NCBI RefSeq assembly: GCF_002837185.1
Contig: NZ_KZ477986.1
Coordinates: forward strand, 171,287 to 235,286
DNA length: 64,000 nucleotides
DNA from: Pseudomonas fluorescens
GTDB lineage: Bacteria > Pseudomonadota > Gammaproteobacteria > Pseudomonadales > Pseudomonadaceae
Direction: 5' to 3'
Part shown: positions 42,124 through 52,800 of the stretch, one piece after another
How positions within the stretch are numbered: the first letter of the stretch is position 1
Layout: each line of letters starts with the position of its first letter
Program-made: the position numbers and the translations under genes
The notes under the pieces: model-generated
Databases searched by the model: none
Seen by the model: only the letters and a program-made list of their open reading frames with translations
What the model was told of the DNA's origin: nothing

Positions 42124-44825
42124 GAGGTTTTCCCTTCCTGCTCACTGATAGGGCTCATCACGGCGGCGTAAAGAGCCCGGTGATCCGTGTGGGATGTGGG
42201 CTGGCTCACCTCGGTGTCGGCTTGTGAGCGGTGGTTGTGCATGCCGCTATTGGCCAGGTGTGCTTGCTCGGCATTGCGATAATCGCTGGGCACCGGTATC
42301 TGGTAGCTCACGCCGTTGGCCAATTCCAATCGGTACTGCTGAGTCACCACCTCGTGGTCGATTGACACTTGCCCGGTCTCGTCCAATACGCCTCTCTTGA
42401 GCACTGCACCGTCGGCGTAGAGCGTATAGGGCATGCCTGCCCAGCCTTGATTGGATGCGTTGGGGGCTTGCGGCACGCTGAACTGCAACCTCTGTTTGGA
42501 CAGGCTTTGTGGATACTCGGGATGCGAGGCCGTGAGGCTCGCTGGGCCGCTGAATTCGAAGTGCGCTGACTTGACGTTGTAGTCCCCCTGGGTTCCAGAC
42601 TCGATGCAGTTCTGATCGAGGGTGATGTAGCTGCCACCGGCATTCAGAGTGATTTTCTTCTTCGCGACGATGCGTATTTCGTCTTCGGTGCTGGTGATCT
42701 CCAGGCCATGGCGCGCCATCAGTTGCAGTGTGTCGTTCTGTGCCTGGATGACTACCGGGCCCTGATTGGCGATCAGCTTGATGCCCAACTTGCGTACAAA
42801 CAGGTTGACGCCTTGCCCCACGCCGATGAACAGGCGCTTGACCACACTGATATCCGCCTCGGCCCCGGCGTTGATCATCAGGTTATTTTGAGCGGCCAAT
42901 TGCAGGTGCTGGCCGCTGGTTACAGCAACGCCTTGGGGAGCGCTGAGCACGATGACCGAGGCTTTGAGTTGATCGAGCTGGTCTCGCATCATTTTCAGTT
43001 GCGCTTGCACATCCGCTGGGTCTGCGTTGGCGGCCTGGGCATCAGCCGACAACCCTTGCAACTGATCACCGGCCCGCTGTAACCGGCCCAGAGCGGCAGC
43101 CATTTCAAGCATCTGCCCCTGAGCGTTGGGCTGCACGTCAGCAGTGATGAAGACGCCGCTGCCCGCGCGGATGGCAGCATGCCCATCGGTGCGCAACTCC
43201 GCACCCTGGCCTCGCGCCTGGCGCTGGCTATCGACGATATGCCCCAGATTCAACTGGCTCTTACCGCTGTGCTCGGTGCTGAGCTTGACGTGCTCCTGCC
43301 CCCGCGTGTCATCCATGCGCATTTTGTTATTGGCTGGAGTACGCAGCACGTTGCGTTTGTAGTTGCGTAACGTCACGTGGTCCACGCGGTGACTGTCGTG
43401 CAGCGCATGGGCGATGTAGGGCCGGTCGGGGTCGCCCTGTTCGAAGGCGATGGCCACTTCGGTGCCGGGAATCAGCGGCAGGTGCAGGCCGTGTGTGTCC
43501 CCGGCGTAGGGGCGGGCCAGTCGTAGCCACACGCTTTCTTCGCCAGGTTTCCAGGTGTCGCGGTCGAACAGGAAATTGACCTTGTAGCGCCCTTCGAGGT
43601 CGATGTGACCGTAGGGGTCATGCGCCTGCGGGCTGGTGAGGCGGGCTGGCACGGTACCGGCGATTTGCGGTTTGTTTTGCAGCGCTGGGCGAAAGCACAC
43701 GGTTTGCGAATAGGGAATGGCTTCAAAGGTCACTTCGAAACTTCGGTCGCGGGCGGCGTGGCTGGTCAGTTGGGTAATGACCGCACCCGCAGCGAAAGCC
43801 TGTGGGGCGCCGCCGGAGATTTTGAGTACCTGCCCAGGAGCCAGTGTGGCGCTGCTGCTGATGCCGCTGAGCTGGGTCTGGCCGTTGAGGTAACGCTCGT
43901 GGCGCAAGCGGGCGTAGAAGTAGCCACTTTCACTTTGCAGGTCTTCGTCCCGGGCCAGGGCGTCGCCCAGTACGCGGTAGGGCTCGGCGTAGAGGTAGGC
44001 CTCGCCGTAGGTCGTCGTTGCGCCTCGGGTTTGATCAATCTCCCCCTCCAGGTGAGCACTGGCGTCGCGGTGGTGGTAGGCGCGGATATGGACCTGCTGC
44101 TCGACTACCTGGTGCTGGGATTGCAATTGCCACACGCCGTCCTGCGTGCTGCTGCTCAACCCGGATTGCGGTCGAAAAGGCAACTCGACGTCGAATTGGT
44201 ACAGGCGTTGATCGTCGCAAAACTCGACCACATCTATACTCAGGCGCTCGTCACTGGTGAAGCGATACCAGATACCGACGTCGGCCAGCAGCCGGGTGAT
44301 AAACGCCAGGTCGCTTTCGCCGTATTGCATGACTTGCTCGCGTCTGGGGTAGTCGCGCTTCAAGTCGAACAGAAAGTCCTGGCCCTCGAAGCCGTGGTGA
44401 CTACGCAAAATGCTTTCGACGATTTCCGGCACCGACTGGTGCTGGTAGATGCGAAATTGCTTGCCTCGGCCGAGTAGAGCCAAGTGCGGCTCCAGGGTGA
44501 TTTCGTAGCGGGCTTGATCAACGGAGCCGGACAACCGTTTAAAACCGGTGAGCACACCGTGCAGGGTGCGCAGTGGTTTTACCGCAGGTACGGGAAGCCC
44601 CAGGAAAGGCAACTTTTGCGGCGCGGCATGCAAGCTGAAACTGGCGTTTTGGCCCAGCATTTTTTCAGCAGGGAGGTCGCCGTCGGCGGCGTTGAATTCC
44701 ACAACATAATTGAACAGCTGACTGAGGCCTTCTGTGCCTTTGAAGGTCAGGACGTCGAGCGCTGCGTCAACGTTGCTAACGGTGAGCGTGTGGCGACGGT
44801 GGTCGAACAAAACGCTGGAAGTCAT
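42120..44825 (-). CDS. vgrG: VgrG spike protein with C-terminal extension
   Basis: VgrG forms the T6SS spike. The 901-residue protein has the gp27-like part (starting MTSSVLFDHRRHTLTVSNVD), the gp5/OB part (RYKVNFLFDRDTWKPGEESV, AIAFEQGDPDRPYIAHALHD), a DUF2345 beta-helix, and a C-terminal domain of about 120 residues (GMPYTLYADGAVLKRGVLDE) that resembles the transthyretin-like domains used by some VgrGs to carry lipase effectors. It ends with a polar tail. The start at 44825 has AGGAG eight bases upstream; a longer frame to 45014 lacks family similarity. No core T6SS genes are nearby, so this is an orphan island. Confidence 0.9.
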   Translation of the reverse strand: MTSSVLFDHRRHTLTVSNVDAALDVLTFKGTEGLSQLFNYVVEFNAADGDLPAEKMLGQNASFSLHAAPQKLPFLGLPVPAVKPLRTLHGVLTGFKRLSGSVDQARYEITLEPHLALLGRGKQFRIYQHQSVPEIVESILRSHHGFEGQDFLFDLKRDYPRREQVMQYGESDLAFITRLLADVGIWYRFTSDERLSIDVVEFCDDQRLYQFDVELPFRPQSGLSSSTQDGVWQLQSQHQVVEQQVHIRAYHHRDASAHLEGEIDQTRGATTTYGEAYLYAEPYRVLGDALARDEDLQSESGYFYARLRHERYLNGQTQLSGISSSATLAPGQVLKISGGAPQAFAAGAVITQLTSHAARDRSFEVTFEAIPYSQTVCFRPALQNKPQIAGTVPARLTSPQAHDPYGHIDLEGRYKVNFLFDRDTWKPGEESVWLRLARPYAGDTHGLHLPLIPGTEVAIAFEQGDPDRPYIAHALHDSHRVDHVTLRNYKRNVLRTPANNKMRMDDTRGQEHVKLSTEHSGKSQLNLGHIVDSQRQARGQGAELRTDGHAAIRAGSGVFITADVQPNAQGQMLEMAAALGRLQRAGDQLQGLSADAQAANADPADVQAQLKMMRDQLDQLKASVIVLSAPQGVAVTSGQHLQLAAQNNLMINAGAEADISVVKRLFIGVGQGVNLFVRKLGIKLIANQGPVVIQAQNDTLQLMARHGLEITSTEDEIRIVAKKKITLNAGGSYITLDQNCIESGTQGDYNVKSAHFEFSGPASLTASHPEYPQSLSKQRLQFSVPQAPNASNQGWAGMPYTLYADGAVLKRGVLDETGQVSIDHEVVTQQYRLELANGVSYQIPVPSDYRNAEQAHLANSGMHNHRSQADTEVSQPTSHTDHRALYAAVMSPISEQEGKTS

Positions 44826-44928
44826 TCCTTCTACTCCTGGGCACGAAAGCCCGGAGAGTAAAGATTTCTTATCGGCGATTAATGTCGGAAGGTTCGCCTT
44901 TACGAGACAGTAACTTCCTAATTGCGGT

Positions 44929-45174
44929 TTAGCGAATACTCTGCCAGTCCATCTGCAATCCAGACGCCAAAGCCTGAGCGCGACCTGACCACGCCTTGAA
45001 CACCCGACCAGCACTGCGCCAATAGACGAAATGCTTCGGCGCTTCGATGCGCGGTTGGCGGCGATGCTGTACTACTGCTTTCTGGACCCGGCATGTAACG
45101 AGAGGGGCGTCGGTTCCGCGCACCATCAACGCGCGGCGCTGCTGATCCTTGACCTGCAAACACATAACCCACAT
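44929..45174 (-). CDS. Small hypothetical protein downstream of pvdS
   Basis: 81 residues beginning MWVMCLQVKDQQRRALMV, starting 15 bases after the pvdS stop on the same strand, with an AGGT site just upstream. The sequence (RGTDAPLVTCRVQKAVVQHR, later HFVYWRSAGRVFKAWSGRAQ) is basic, with no membrane segment. Position suggests co-transcription with pvdS and iron control; no function is recognised. The frame could also be chance, as the region is GC-rich. Confidence 0.5.
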   Translation of the reverse strand: MWVMCLQVKDQQRRALMVRGTDAPLVTCRVQKAVVQHRRQPRIEAPKHFVYWRSAGRVFKAWSGRAQALASGLQMDWQSIR

Positions 45175-45189
45175 GAGACCTGCGCTATT

Positions 45190-45741
45190 TTAAATCCGCC
45201 GCGCAAACGTATCGCTGTGGCTGCCCGACACTTTGCGGCAGTGCACCAACGCATCGCGAATCATGAAGTTCACCAGTGTTGGCGAGACCCCGAGTTCCTT
45301 GGCGATGTCTTTCTGCGGCACGCCGTGCAGGCGGTACATCTCGAAGGCGTAGCGGGTGCGCTGCGGCAGCTCGGTCAGGGCGTCGGCGATGTTTTCCAGG
45401 GTGTTGAAATTGATGTGGGAGGTTTCCGGTGAAGCGCCGTGGATAACCACATTCAAGCCTTCCTCTTCGGTCCCGGAGTATTTGAGTTCCAGGGCCTGCT
45501 TGCGGTAGTGATCGATCGCCAGGTTGCGCACGATCTGGAACAGATAACTCAGTTGAGCCTTGAACGAGGAGGTGATGGTCGGTGCCGATTGCAGCCGAAA
45601 GTAGGCGTCCTGCACCACATCCTCGGCACGGGAACGACAGCCGGTAATACGCGCCGCGATCTTCACCAGGATCAGTCGATTGTCGACGAATGCCTGGAGA
45701 AGTGGTGAGTCGCACCTGCCTGTGGATACTTGTTCCGTCAT
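45190..45741 (-). CDS. pvdS: Iron-starvation sigma factor PvdS
   Basis: PvdS is the ECF sigma factor for pyoverdine synthesis genes. The 183-residue protein begins MTEQVSTGRCDSPLLQAFVD and contains region 2 (GCRSRAEDVVQDAYFRLQSA, SYLFQIVRNLAIDHYRKQA) and region 4 (LTELPQRTRYAFEMYRLHGV, PQKDIAKELGVSPTLVNFM), as in P. aeruginosa PvdS. The ATG at 45741 was preferred to one at 45750 because AAGGTGA is well spaced for it and the protein then has the family start. A Fur-box promoter lies about 70 bases upstream. Confidence 0.95.
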   Translation of the reverse strand: MTEQVSTGRCDSPLLQAFVDNRLILVKIAARITGCRSRAEDVVQDAYFRLQSAPTITSSFKAQLSYLFQIVRNLAIDHYRKQALELKYSGTEEEGLNVVIHGASPETSHINFNTLENIADALTELPQRTRYAFEMYRLHGVPQKDIAKELGVSPTLVNFMIRDALVHCRKVSGSHSDTFARRI

Positions 45742-45812
45742 GGAAATCACCTTGTTGCAAAGAGGTTGGGGGAGGGCTTCCTTGCTGAGGCCTCCTACAC
45801 ATCGGGCAACAA

Positions 45813-45840
45813 ATTATGCTGAATGATAATGATTGTCAAA
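45813..45840 (-). promoter_or_regulatory. Fur-controlled sigma-70 promoter of pvdS
   Basis: On the - strand TTGACA (45840-45835) and CATAAT (45818-45813) are separated by 16 bases, a good sigma-70 promoter. The -35 and spacer overlap a Fur box: GAATGATAATGATTGTCAA on + at 45821-45839 matches the GATAATGATAATCATTATC consensus at most positions. Iron-loaded Fur would block the promoter. Confidence 0.85.
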
Positions 45841-45907
45841 TGAGAAGGCGAACTAATCTTATGCCTTTGGGTAAGGTGTGAACCGCGTCTCGCTTGGCTG
45901 CGGCGAC

Positions 45908-45931
45908 TAATTATTTGCCGGGGCCGTCCGT
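45908..45931 (+). promoter_or_regulatory. Possible PvdS-dependent promoter (iron-starvation box) of pvdG-pvdL
   Basis: TAATT at 45908-45912 and CGT at 45929-45931, 16 bases apart, resemble the PvdS promoter pattern TAAAT-N16-CGT with one change in the -35 element. It lies about 110 bases upstream of the thioesterase start, a normal distance. Needs testing because of the mismatch. Confidence 0.5.
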
Positions 45932-46041
45932 TCTTCTGGGTGACAGGTCCGTTAGCAAACGGCCAGGGATCAGCACCCGCAGGAGGGCGAAATGGGTTTT
46001 TATCGTGCACACAGCGTGTTTCAGCTTGGAGTCCTCGGGTG

Positions 46042-46794
46042 ATGAGTACGCCAACGCCGCTGCGTCTGTTCTGCCTGCCCCATTCAGGCGCCAGCGCCTC
46101 GGTCTACGCACGTTGGCGCCGCGTGTTGCCGGACTGGTTGCAGGTCTGCCCGCTGGAACTGCCGGGGCGGGGCATGCGCATGGGTGAACCGCTGCAGCGC
46201 GATATCAAGGCCCTGGCTGCCCAGCTCGCGATTGAAATCAGCCGCGACCTGAACGGCCCTTATGCGTTGTTCGGCCACAGCCTCGGCGGCCTGCTGGCGT
46301 TCGAGCTGGCGCATGCACTGAACGCGCGCAACGTGGCGGCGCCACTGGCGTTGTTCGTCTCCGGCACCGCCGGCCCGGCGCGGCGCGATGTCAGCGAATA
46401 CGCCATCGAAAAAACCGACGCCCAACTGATCGCCCGCTTGCGCGAGCTGCAGGGCACCTGCGACGCCGTCTTGGCCAATCCCGAATTGATGCAGTTGATG
46501 CTGCCGATCCTGCGCGCCGATTTCCTGCTGTGCGGCAGCTTCACTTATGGCGAACGTGAGCCGCTGGGTGTGCCGATCCATGTCTTTGGCGGCAAGCAGG
46601 ACAGCGTACGCGCCGACCAATTGCTCGACTGGCAGCTCGAGGCCGCCAGCGGCTTTTCCCTCGACATGTTCGATGGGCATCACTTCTTTCTCGTGCAGCA
46701 CGAAAGCATCGTGCTGCGCTGTATGCGGCGCTATGCCGAGGCCCACCTGGCCCGTTGGCGCAGTGGCGCGGCGCGGCAACGCGTCGCCGGCTGA
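46042..46794 (+). CDS. pvdG: Type II thioesterase PvdG
   Basis: Type II thioesterase that removes wrong or stalled acyl groups from the pyoverdine peptide synthetases. The 250-residue alpha/beta hydrolase has [17 protein letters not shown], the nucleophile elbow [13 protein letters not shown] with catalytic Ser, an Asp in [16 protein letters not shown], and the catalytic His in [10 protein letters not shown]. Start at ATG 46042 ([13 protein letters not shown]); a GTG one codon upstream is better spaced from GGAG at 46028-46031 and may be the real start. pvdL begins 51 bases downstream. Confidence 0.92.
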   Translation: MSTPTPLRLFCLPHSGASASVYARWRRVLPDWLQVCPLELPGRGMRMGEPLQRDIKALAAQLAIEISRDLNGPYALFGHSLGGLLAFELAHALNARNVAAPLALFVSGTAGPARRDVSEYAIEKTDAQLIARLRELQGTCDAVLANPELMQLMLPILRADFLLCGSFTYGEREPLGVPIHVFGGKQDSVRADQLLDWQLEAASGFSLDMFDGHHFFLVQHESIVLRCMRRYAEAHLARWRSGAARQRVAG

Positions 46795-46845
46795 ACCTCA
46801 CCGACTTCCCGAATTTCCCGCAAGCCGATTTCAGGCAGGAACCCC

Positions 46846-49800
46846 ATGATGGACGCCTTCGAACTTCCCCGCACTCTGGTCCAGTCCCTCCAACGCCGTG
46901 CCGCGCAGACGCCGGACCGGATAGCCCTGCGCTTTTTGGCCGAGTCCGCCGAGCACAGCGTGGTGCTCAGCTACCGTGACCTGGACCAACGCGCGCGCAC
47001 CATCGCCGCCGCCTTGCAAGCCGATGTCGCGTTGGGCGAGCGCGCGGTGCTGTTGTTTCCCAGCGGCCCGGACTATGTCGCGGCGTTCTTCGGTTGCCTG
47101 TACGCCGGGGTGATCGCGGTGCCGGCTTACCCGCCGGAATCGAGCAAGCGGCATCACCAGGAGCGCTTGCTGTCGATCATCAGCGATGCCGAGCCGCGCC
47201 TGCTGCTGACCATCGCCAGCCTCGCCGATGGCCTGGCGCAGATCGAAAACGCACCCCCGCTGTTGAGCGTGGACACCCTCGACCCGCAGCTTGCCGACCG
47301 TTGGGTCGCCCCCGAGTTGCAGCCCGACGACATCGCCTTCCTGCAATACACCTCCGGCTCCACCGCGTTGCCCAAGGGCGTGCAAGTCAGCCACGGCAAC
47401 CTGGTGGCCAATGAAGTGCTGATCCGTCGGGGTTTCGGTATCGACCTCAACCCGCACGATGTGATCGTCAGTTGGCTGCCGCTGTACCACGACATGGGCC
47501 TGATCGGCGGCCTGCTGCAACCGATTTTCAGCGGCGTGCCGTGCGTGCTGATGTCGCCGGCCTACTTCCTGGCGCGGCCGTTGCGCTGGCTCGAAGCGAT
47601 CAGCGAATACGGCGGCACCATCAGCGGTGGTCCGGACTTCGCCTACCGCCTGTGCAGCGAACGGGTCAGTGAGTCTGCCCTGGAACGCCTGGACCTGAGC
47701 ACCTGGCGTGTGGCCTATTCGGGCTCCGAGCCGATACGCCTGGATACCCTGGAACGGTTCGCCGAAAAGTTCGCCACGTGTGGCTTTACCGCGAATAATT
47801 TCTTCGCCTCCTATGGCCTGGCCGAAGCGACCTTGTTTGTTGCCGGTGGCCGCCGTGGCCACGGCATCCCGGCGCTGCACCTGGATGCGCAAGCGCTGGC
47901 CGCCAACCGCGCCGAGCCGGGGCAGGGCAGTGCGGTCATGAGTTGCGGCACCCATCAGCCGGACCACGCCGTGCTGATTGCCGATCCCCACACGCTCAGC
48001 GCGTTGGCCGACAATTGCGTGGGCGAACTCTGGGCCAGCGGCCCGAGCATTGCCCACGGTTACTGGCGCAACCCCGAAGCCAGCGCCAGGACCTTCGTCC
48101 AGCACGCCGGCCGGACCTGGCTGCGCACCGGCGATTTGGGGTTTATCCGTGACGGTGAGGTGTACATCACCGGGCGCTTGAAAGACCTGTTGATCGTGCG
48201 CGGACACAACCTGTACCCGCAGGACATCGAACAAACCATCGAGCGTGAGGTGGAGGTGGTGCGCAAGGGCCGGGTGGCCGCCTTTGCGGTGAATGACCAC
48301 GGCGTGGAAGGCATTGGCATTGCCGCGGAAATCAGCCGCAGCGTGCAGAAAATCCTGCCGCCCGAAGCGCTGATCAAGGCGATTCGCCAGGCAGTGGCCG
48401 AGGCATACCAGGAGGCGCCGTGCGTGGTGGTGCTGCTCAATCCGGGCGCGTTGCCGAAAACCTCCAGCGGCAAGGTGCAACGGGCGGCGTGTGCGTTGCG
48501 CCATGCCGATGGCAGCCTCGACCGTTATGCGCAGTTCCCCGACGTGCAAGCGCAGGCCAGTGAAGCAGCGCTGGAATCGGCCTTGCAAGACCAGATCGCC
48601 GCGATCTGGTGCGAGCAACTGCAGGTGGCCACGATCGCCGCCGATGATCACTTTTTCCTGCTTGGCGGCAACTCCATCAGCGCGACCCAAGTGGTCGCGC
48701 GCCTGCGCGAAACCCTGGGCCTGGAGCTGAACCTGCGCCTGCTGTTTGAAGCGCCTACCCTGCAAGGCTTCGCCGCCAGCGTCGCGCGCCTGCAACAGGA
48801 CGGCGGCGTTGCCCAGGGCGCGATTGCCCCTCTGTCGCGCCAGGACGACCTGCCGCAATCCCTGGCCCAGAACCGCCTGTGGATCACCTGGCAACTGGAC
48901 CCCCACAGCAGCGCCTACACCATCCCCGGCGCCCTGCGCCTGCGCGGCGAGTTGGACGAAGACGCCGTGCGCGCAAGTTTCCAGCACCTGATCCAGCGCC
49001 ACGAAGCCCTGCGCACACGCTTTTACGAGCGCGATGGTCAGGGCTTCCAGCGTGTCGAGGCCGCGACCGATTTCGCGTTGCACGTCATCGACCTCAGCGA
49101 CTTGCCCCATACCGAGCGCGAAGCGCGTGCGCAGCAGATCCGCGAAGACCAAGCGCGTACCCGGTTCGACCTGGAGAACGGCCCGCTGCTGTGGGTCACC
49201 CTGGTGCGCCTGGACGATGAAGACCACCAACTGCTGGTGACGTTGCACCACATCATCGCCGACGGCTGGTCGCTGAATGTCCTGATTGACGAGTTCTCAC
49301 GGCTGTACGCCGCTGCCGTCCAGGGCCAGCCCCTTGAGTTGCCGCCATTGACCCTGCAATACGCCGACTACGCCAGTTGGCAGCGCCAATGGCTGGCCGC
49401 CGGCGAAGGCCAACGGCAGTTGGCGTACTGGAAGGCGACGCTGGGGGACGAGCATCCGCCGCTCGACCTGGCCACCGACCACCCACGCTCGGCGCAGGTG
49501 CGCAACAGTGCCGCGCGGCATACCGTACGCCTGGGCACGCCCCTCAGTGACGCGATTGGCCAGACCGCGCGCGCCCATGAGTCCACCCCGTTCATGCTGC
49601 TGCTGGCCGCGTTCCAGGCCCTGTTGTATCGCTACAGCGGCCAGCGCGATATCCGCATCGGCGTGCCCAATGCCAATCGCCCGCGCCAGGAAACCCAAGG
49701 CCTGGTCGGTTTCTTCATCAACACCCTGGTGCTGCGTGCCGAGCTCGACGCACGCCTGCCGTTCAACCAACTGTTGGCCGCGACACGCCAGGCTGCACTG

Positions 49801-52800
49801 GACGCCCAGGCCCATCAGGACCTGCCGTTCGAGCAACTGTTGGAGGCCTTCCCCCAGGCACGTGAACAAGGCCTGTTCCAGGTGATTTTCAACCACCAGC
49901 AACGTGACCTGGGTGCCTTGCGCCGCCTGCCGGGCCTGCTCGCCGATGAATTGCCGTGGCACAGCCGCGAAGCCAAGTTCGACCTGCAACTGCACAGTGA
50001 AGAGGATCGCCATGGGCGCTTGAGCCTGTCGTTCGACTACGCCGATGAACTGTTCGACAGCACCACCGTCCAGCGCCTGGCCGAGCATTACATCCACCTG
50101 CTGCAAGCGGTCTGCGCGCAACCGCAGCACGCCGTAGGCGAGCTGAAACTGAGCGCAGAGGACGAGCAACACGCGTGGAGCCAGGCGCCGTGCGCACCGG
50201 CCCGGCAATGGCTGCCCGAGCTGCTCAACCTGCACACCTCGGACACCCCTGCGCTGGTCTGGCAGGGCGCCAGCCTGAGCTTTGCCCAGTTGCACACCCA
50301 GGCCAACCGCCTGGCGCATTACCTGCGCGACAAAGGTGTGGGACCGGACGTGTGCGTGGCCATCGCCGCCGAGCGTTCGCCGCAGTTGCTGATCGGTCTG
50401 CTGGCGATCATCAAGGCCGGTGGCGCCTATGTGCCGCTGGACCCGGATTATCCCGCCGAGCGCCTGGCCTTCATGCTCGAGGACAGCGGTGTGCACCTGC
50501 TGTTGACCCAGACCGCGCTGCTGGAACAGCTGCCCACGCCCGCAGGCGTGTGCGTGATTGCCATGGACAGCCTGCACCTGGACAGCTGGCCGAGCCAGCC
50601 GCCGGGCCTGCACCTGCACGGCGACAACCTCGCCTATGTGATCTACACCTCCGGCTCCACCGGCCAGCCCAAGGGCGTGGGCAATACCCACGCGGCGCTG
50701 GCCGAGCGCTTGCAGTGGATGCAGGCCACCTACCGGTTGGACGCCAGCGACGTGCTGATGCAAAAGGCGCCGATCAGTTTCGACGTGTCGGTGTGGGAGT
50801 GTTTCTGGCCGCTGATCACCGGTTGCCGTCTGGTACTGGCAGGCCCCGGCGAGCACCGTGACCCTCATCGCATTGCGCAACTGGTGCAGGAACATGGCGT
50901 GACCACGCTGCACTTCGTGCCGCCGCTGCTGCGGTTGTTTATCGACGAACCGTTGGTGGCCGAATGCACCAGCCTGCGCCGCCTGTTCTCCGGCGGCGAA
51001 GCCTTGCCCGCCGAGCTGCGCGACCGCGTATTGGCACGACTGCCGGCGGTGCAATTGCACAACCGTTATGGCCCGACCGAGACCGCGATCAACGTCACCC
51101 ATTGGCATTGCGCTGTTGAAGATGGTGAGCGCTCGCCGATTGGCCGGCCACTGGGCAATGTGATCTGCCGGGTGCTGGACGAGCACCTCAACCCGCTGCC
51201 GGCCGGTGTACCGGGTGAATTGTGCATCGGCGGCCTTGGCCTGGCGCGCGGTTACCTCGGCCGGGCCGGGCTCACCGCCGAGCGCTTTGTCGCCGACCCG
51301 CTGGGCGAGGCCGGCGCGCGCCTGTATCGCACCGGCGACCGTGCGCGCTGGAGCCTTGAGGGGGTGCTTGAATACCTGGGGCGCCTCGATCAGCAGGTCA
51401 AGCTGCGCGGCCTGCGCGTGGAACCGCAGGAAATCGAAGCGCGCATGCTGGCGGTGGAGGGCATCGCCCAGGCCGTGGTGCTGGTGCGTGACGAGCAGTT
51501 GATCGGTTACTACAGCGGCCCCGTCGAACTGGATGCACAGGCGGTAAAAACCGCACTGGCCGCCCAGTTGCCCGAGTACATGGTGCCCGCCCACCTGATG
51601 TACCTGGACGCCATGCCCTTGAGCCCAAGCGGCAAGCTCGACCGCCGCGCATTGCCGCAACCGGTGTGGCAAGCCCGCGAACATGTCGAACCCCAGACGC
51701 CGTTGCAGCAGCAGATTGCAGCGATCTGGCGCGAAGTGCTCGGCCTGCCACGTATCGGCCTGCGCGACGACTTTTTCGCCCTGGGCGGCCACTCGTTGCT
51801 GGCCACGCAAATCATCTCCCGCACCCGCCAGGCCTGCGACGTCGAGCTGCCGTTGCGCACCTTGTTCGACGCCAGCGAGCTGGGCGATTTCGCCGCGCAA
51901 GTGGGCCTGATCCAGGCGTCGGGCCAGCGTAACCAACAGACGGCAATCGCCAAGGTTGACCGCAGCGTGCCCGTACCGCTGTCCTACTCCCAGCAACGCA
52001 TGTGGTTCCTCTGGCAAATGGAACCCGACAGCCCGGCCTACAACGTCGGGGGCATGGCGCGCTTGCGCGGGGTGCTGGATGTGGGGCGTTTCGAGGCAGC
52101 CTTGCAGGCCCTGATCATGCGTCACGAGACCCTGCGCACCACCTTTCCGAGCGTCGATGGCGTGGCCTGTCAACACGTCTGGCCACAGACCAACCTGCGC
52201 ATGGACTGGCAGGACTTCTCGGCACTCGATGACACCGAGCGCCAGCAGCGTCTGCAGCACCTGGCCGATCAGGAAGCGCACACCCCGTTCAACCTGGAAC
52301 GCGGGCCGTTGCTGCGCGCTTGCCTGGTCAAGGCCGGCGAGCAGGAGCATTACCTGGTGCTGACCCTGCACCATATCGTCACCGAAGGCTGGGCCATGGA
52401 CATCTTTGCCCGTGAACTCAGTGCGCTGTACGAAGCCTTTATCGATGAGCGCGACTCACCGCTGGCGCCGCTGCCGGTGCAGTACCTGGACTACAGCGTG
52501 TGGCAACGCCAATGGCTGGAATCGGGCGAGCGTCAGCGCCAGCTGGATTACTGGACCGCGCAACTGGGCAGCGAACATCCGTTGCTGGAACTGCCTGGCG
52601 ACCGTCCGCGCCCAGCCGTGCAAAGCCACCGCGGCGAGCTGTACCGCTTTGACCTGAGCGATGAGCTGGCCGCCCGCGTACGCGCCTTCAACGCCGAACA
52701 GGGCCTGACCCTGTTCATGACCATGACCGCCACCCTGGCCGTGTTGCTCTACCGCTACAGCGGCCAGACCGACCTGCGCATCGGTGCGCCGGTGGCCAAC

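Noticed and set aside
44866..44910. GCCGATAA on the - strand upstream of vgrG as a FliA promoter
   Set aside because: The nearest TAAAG element is 21 bases away, too far for FliA spacing.
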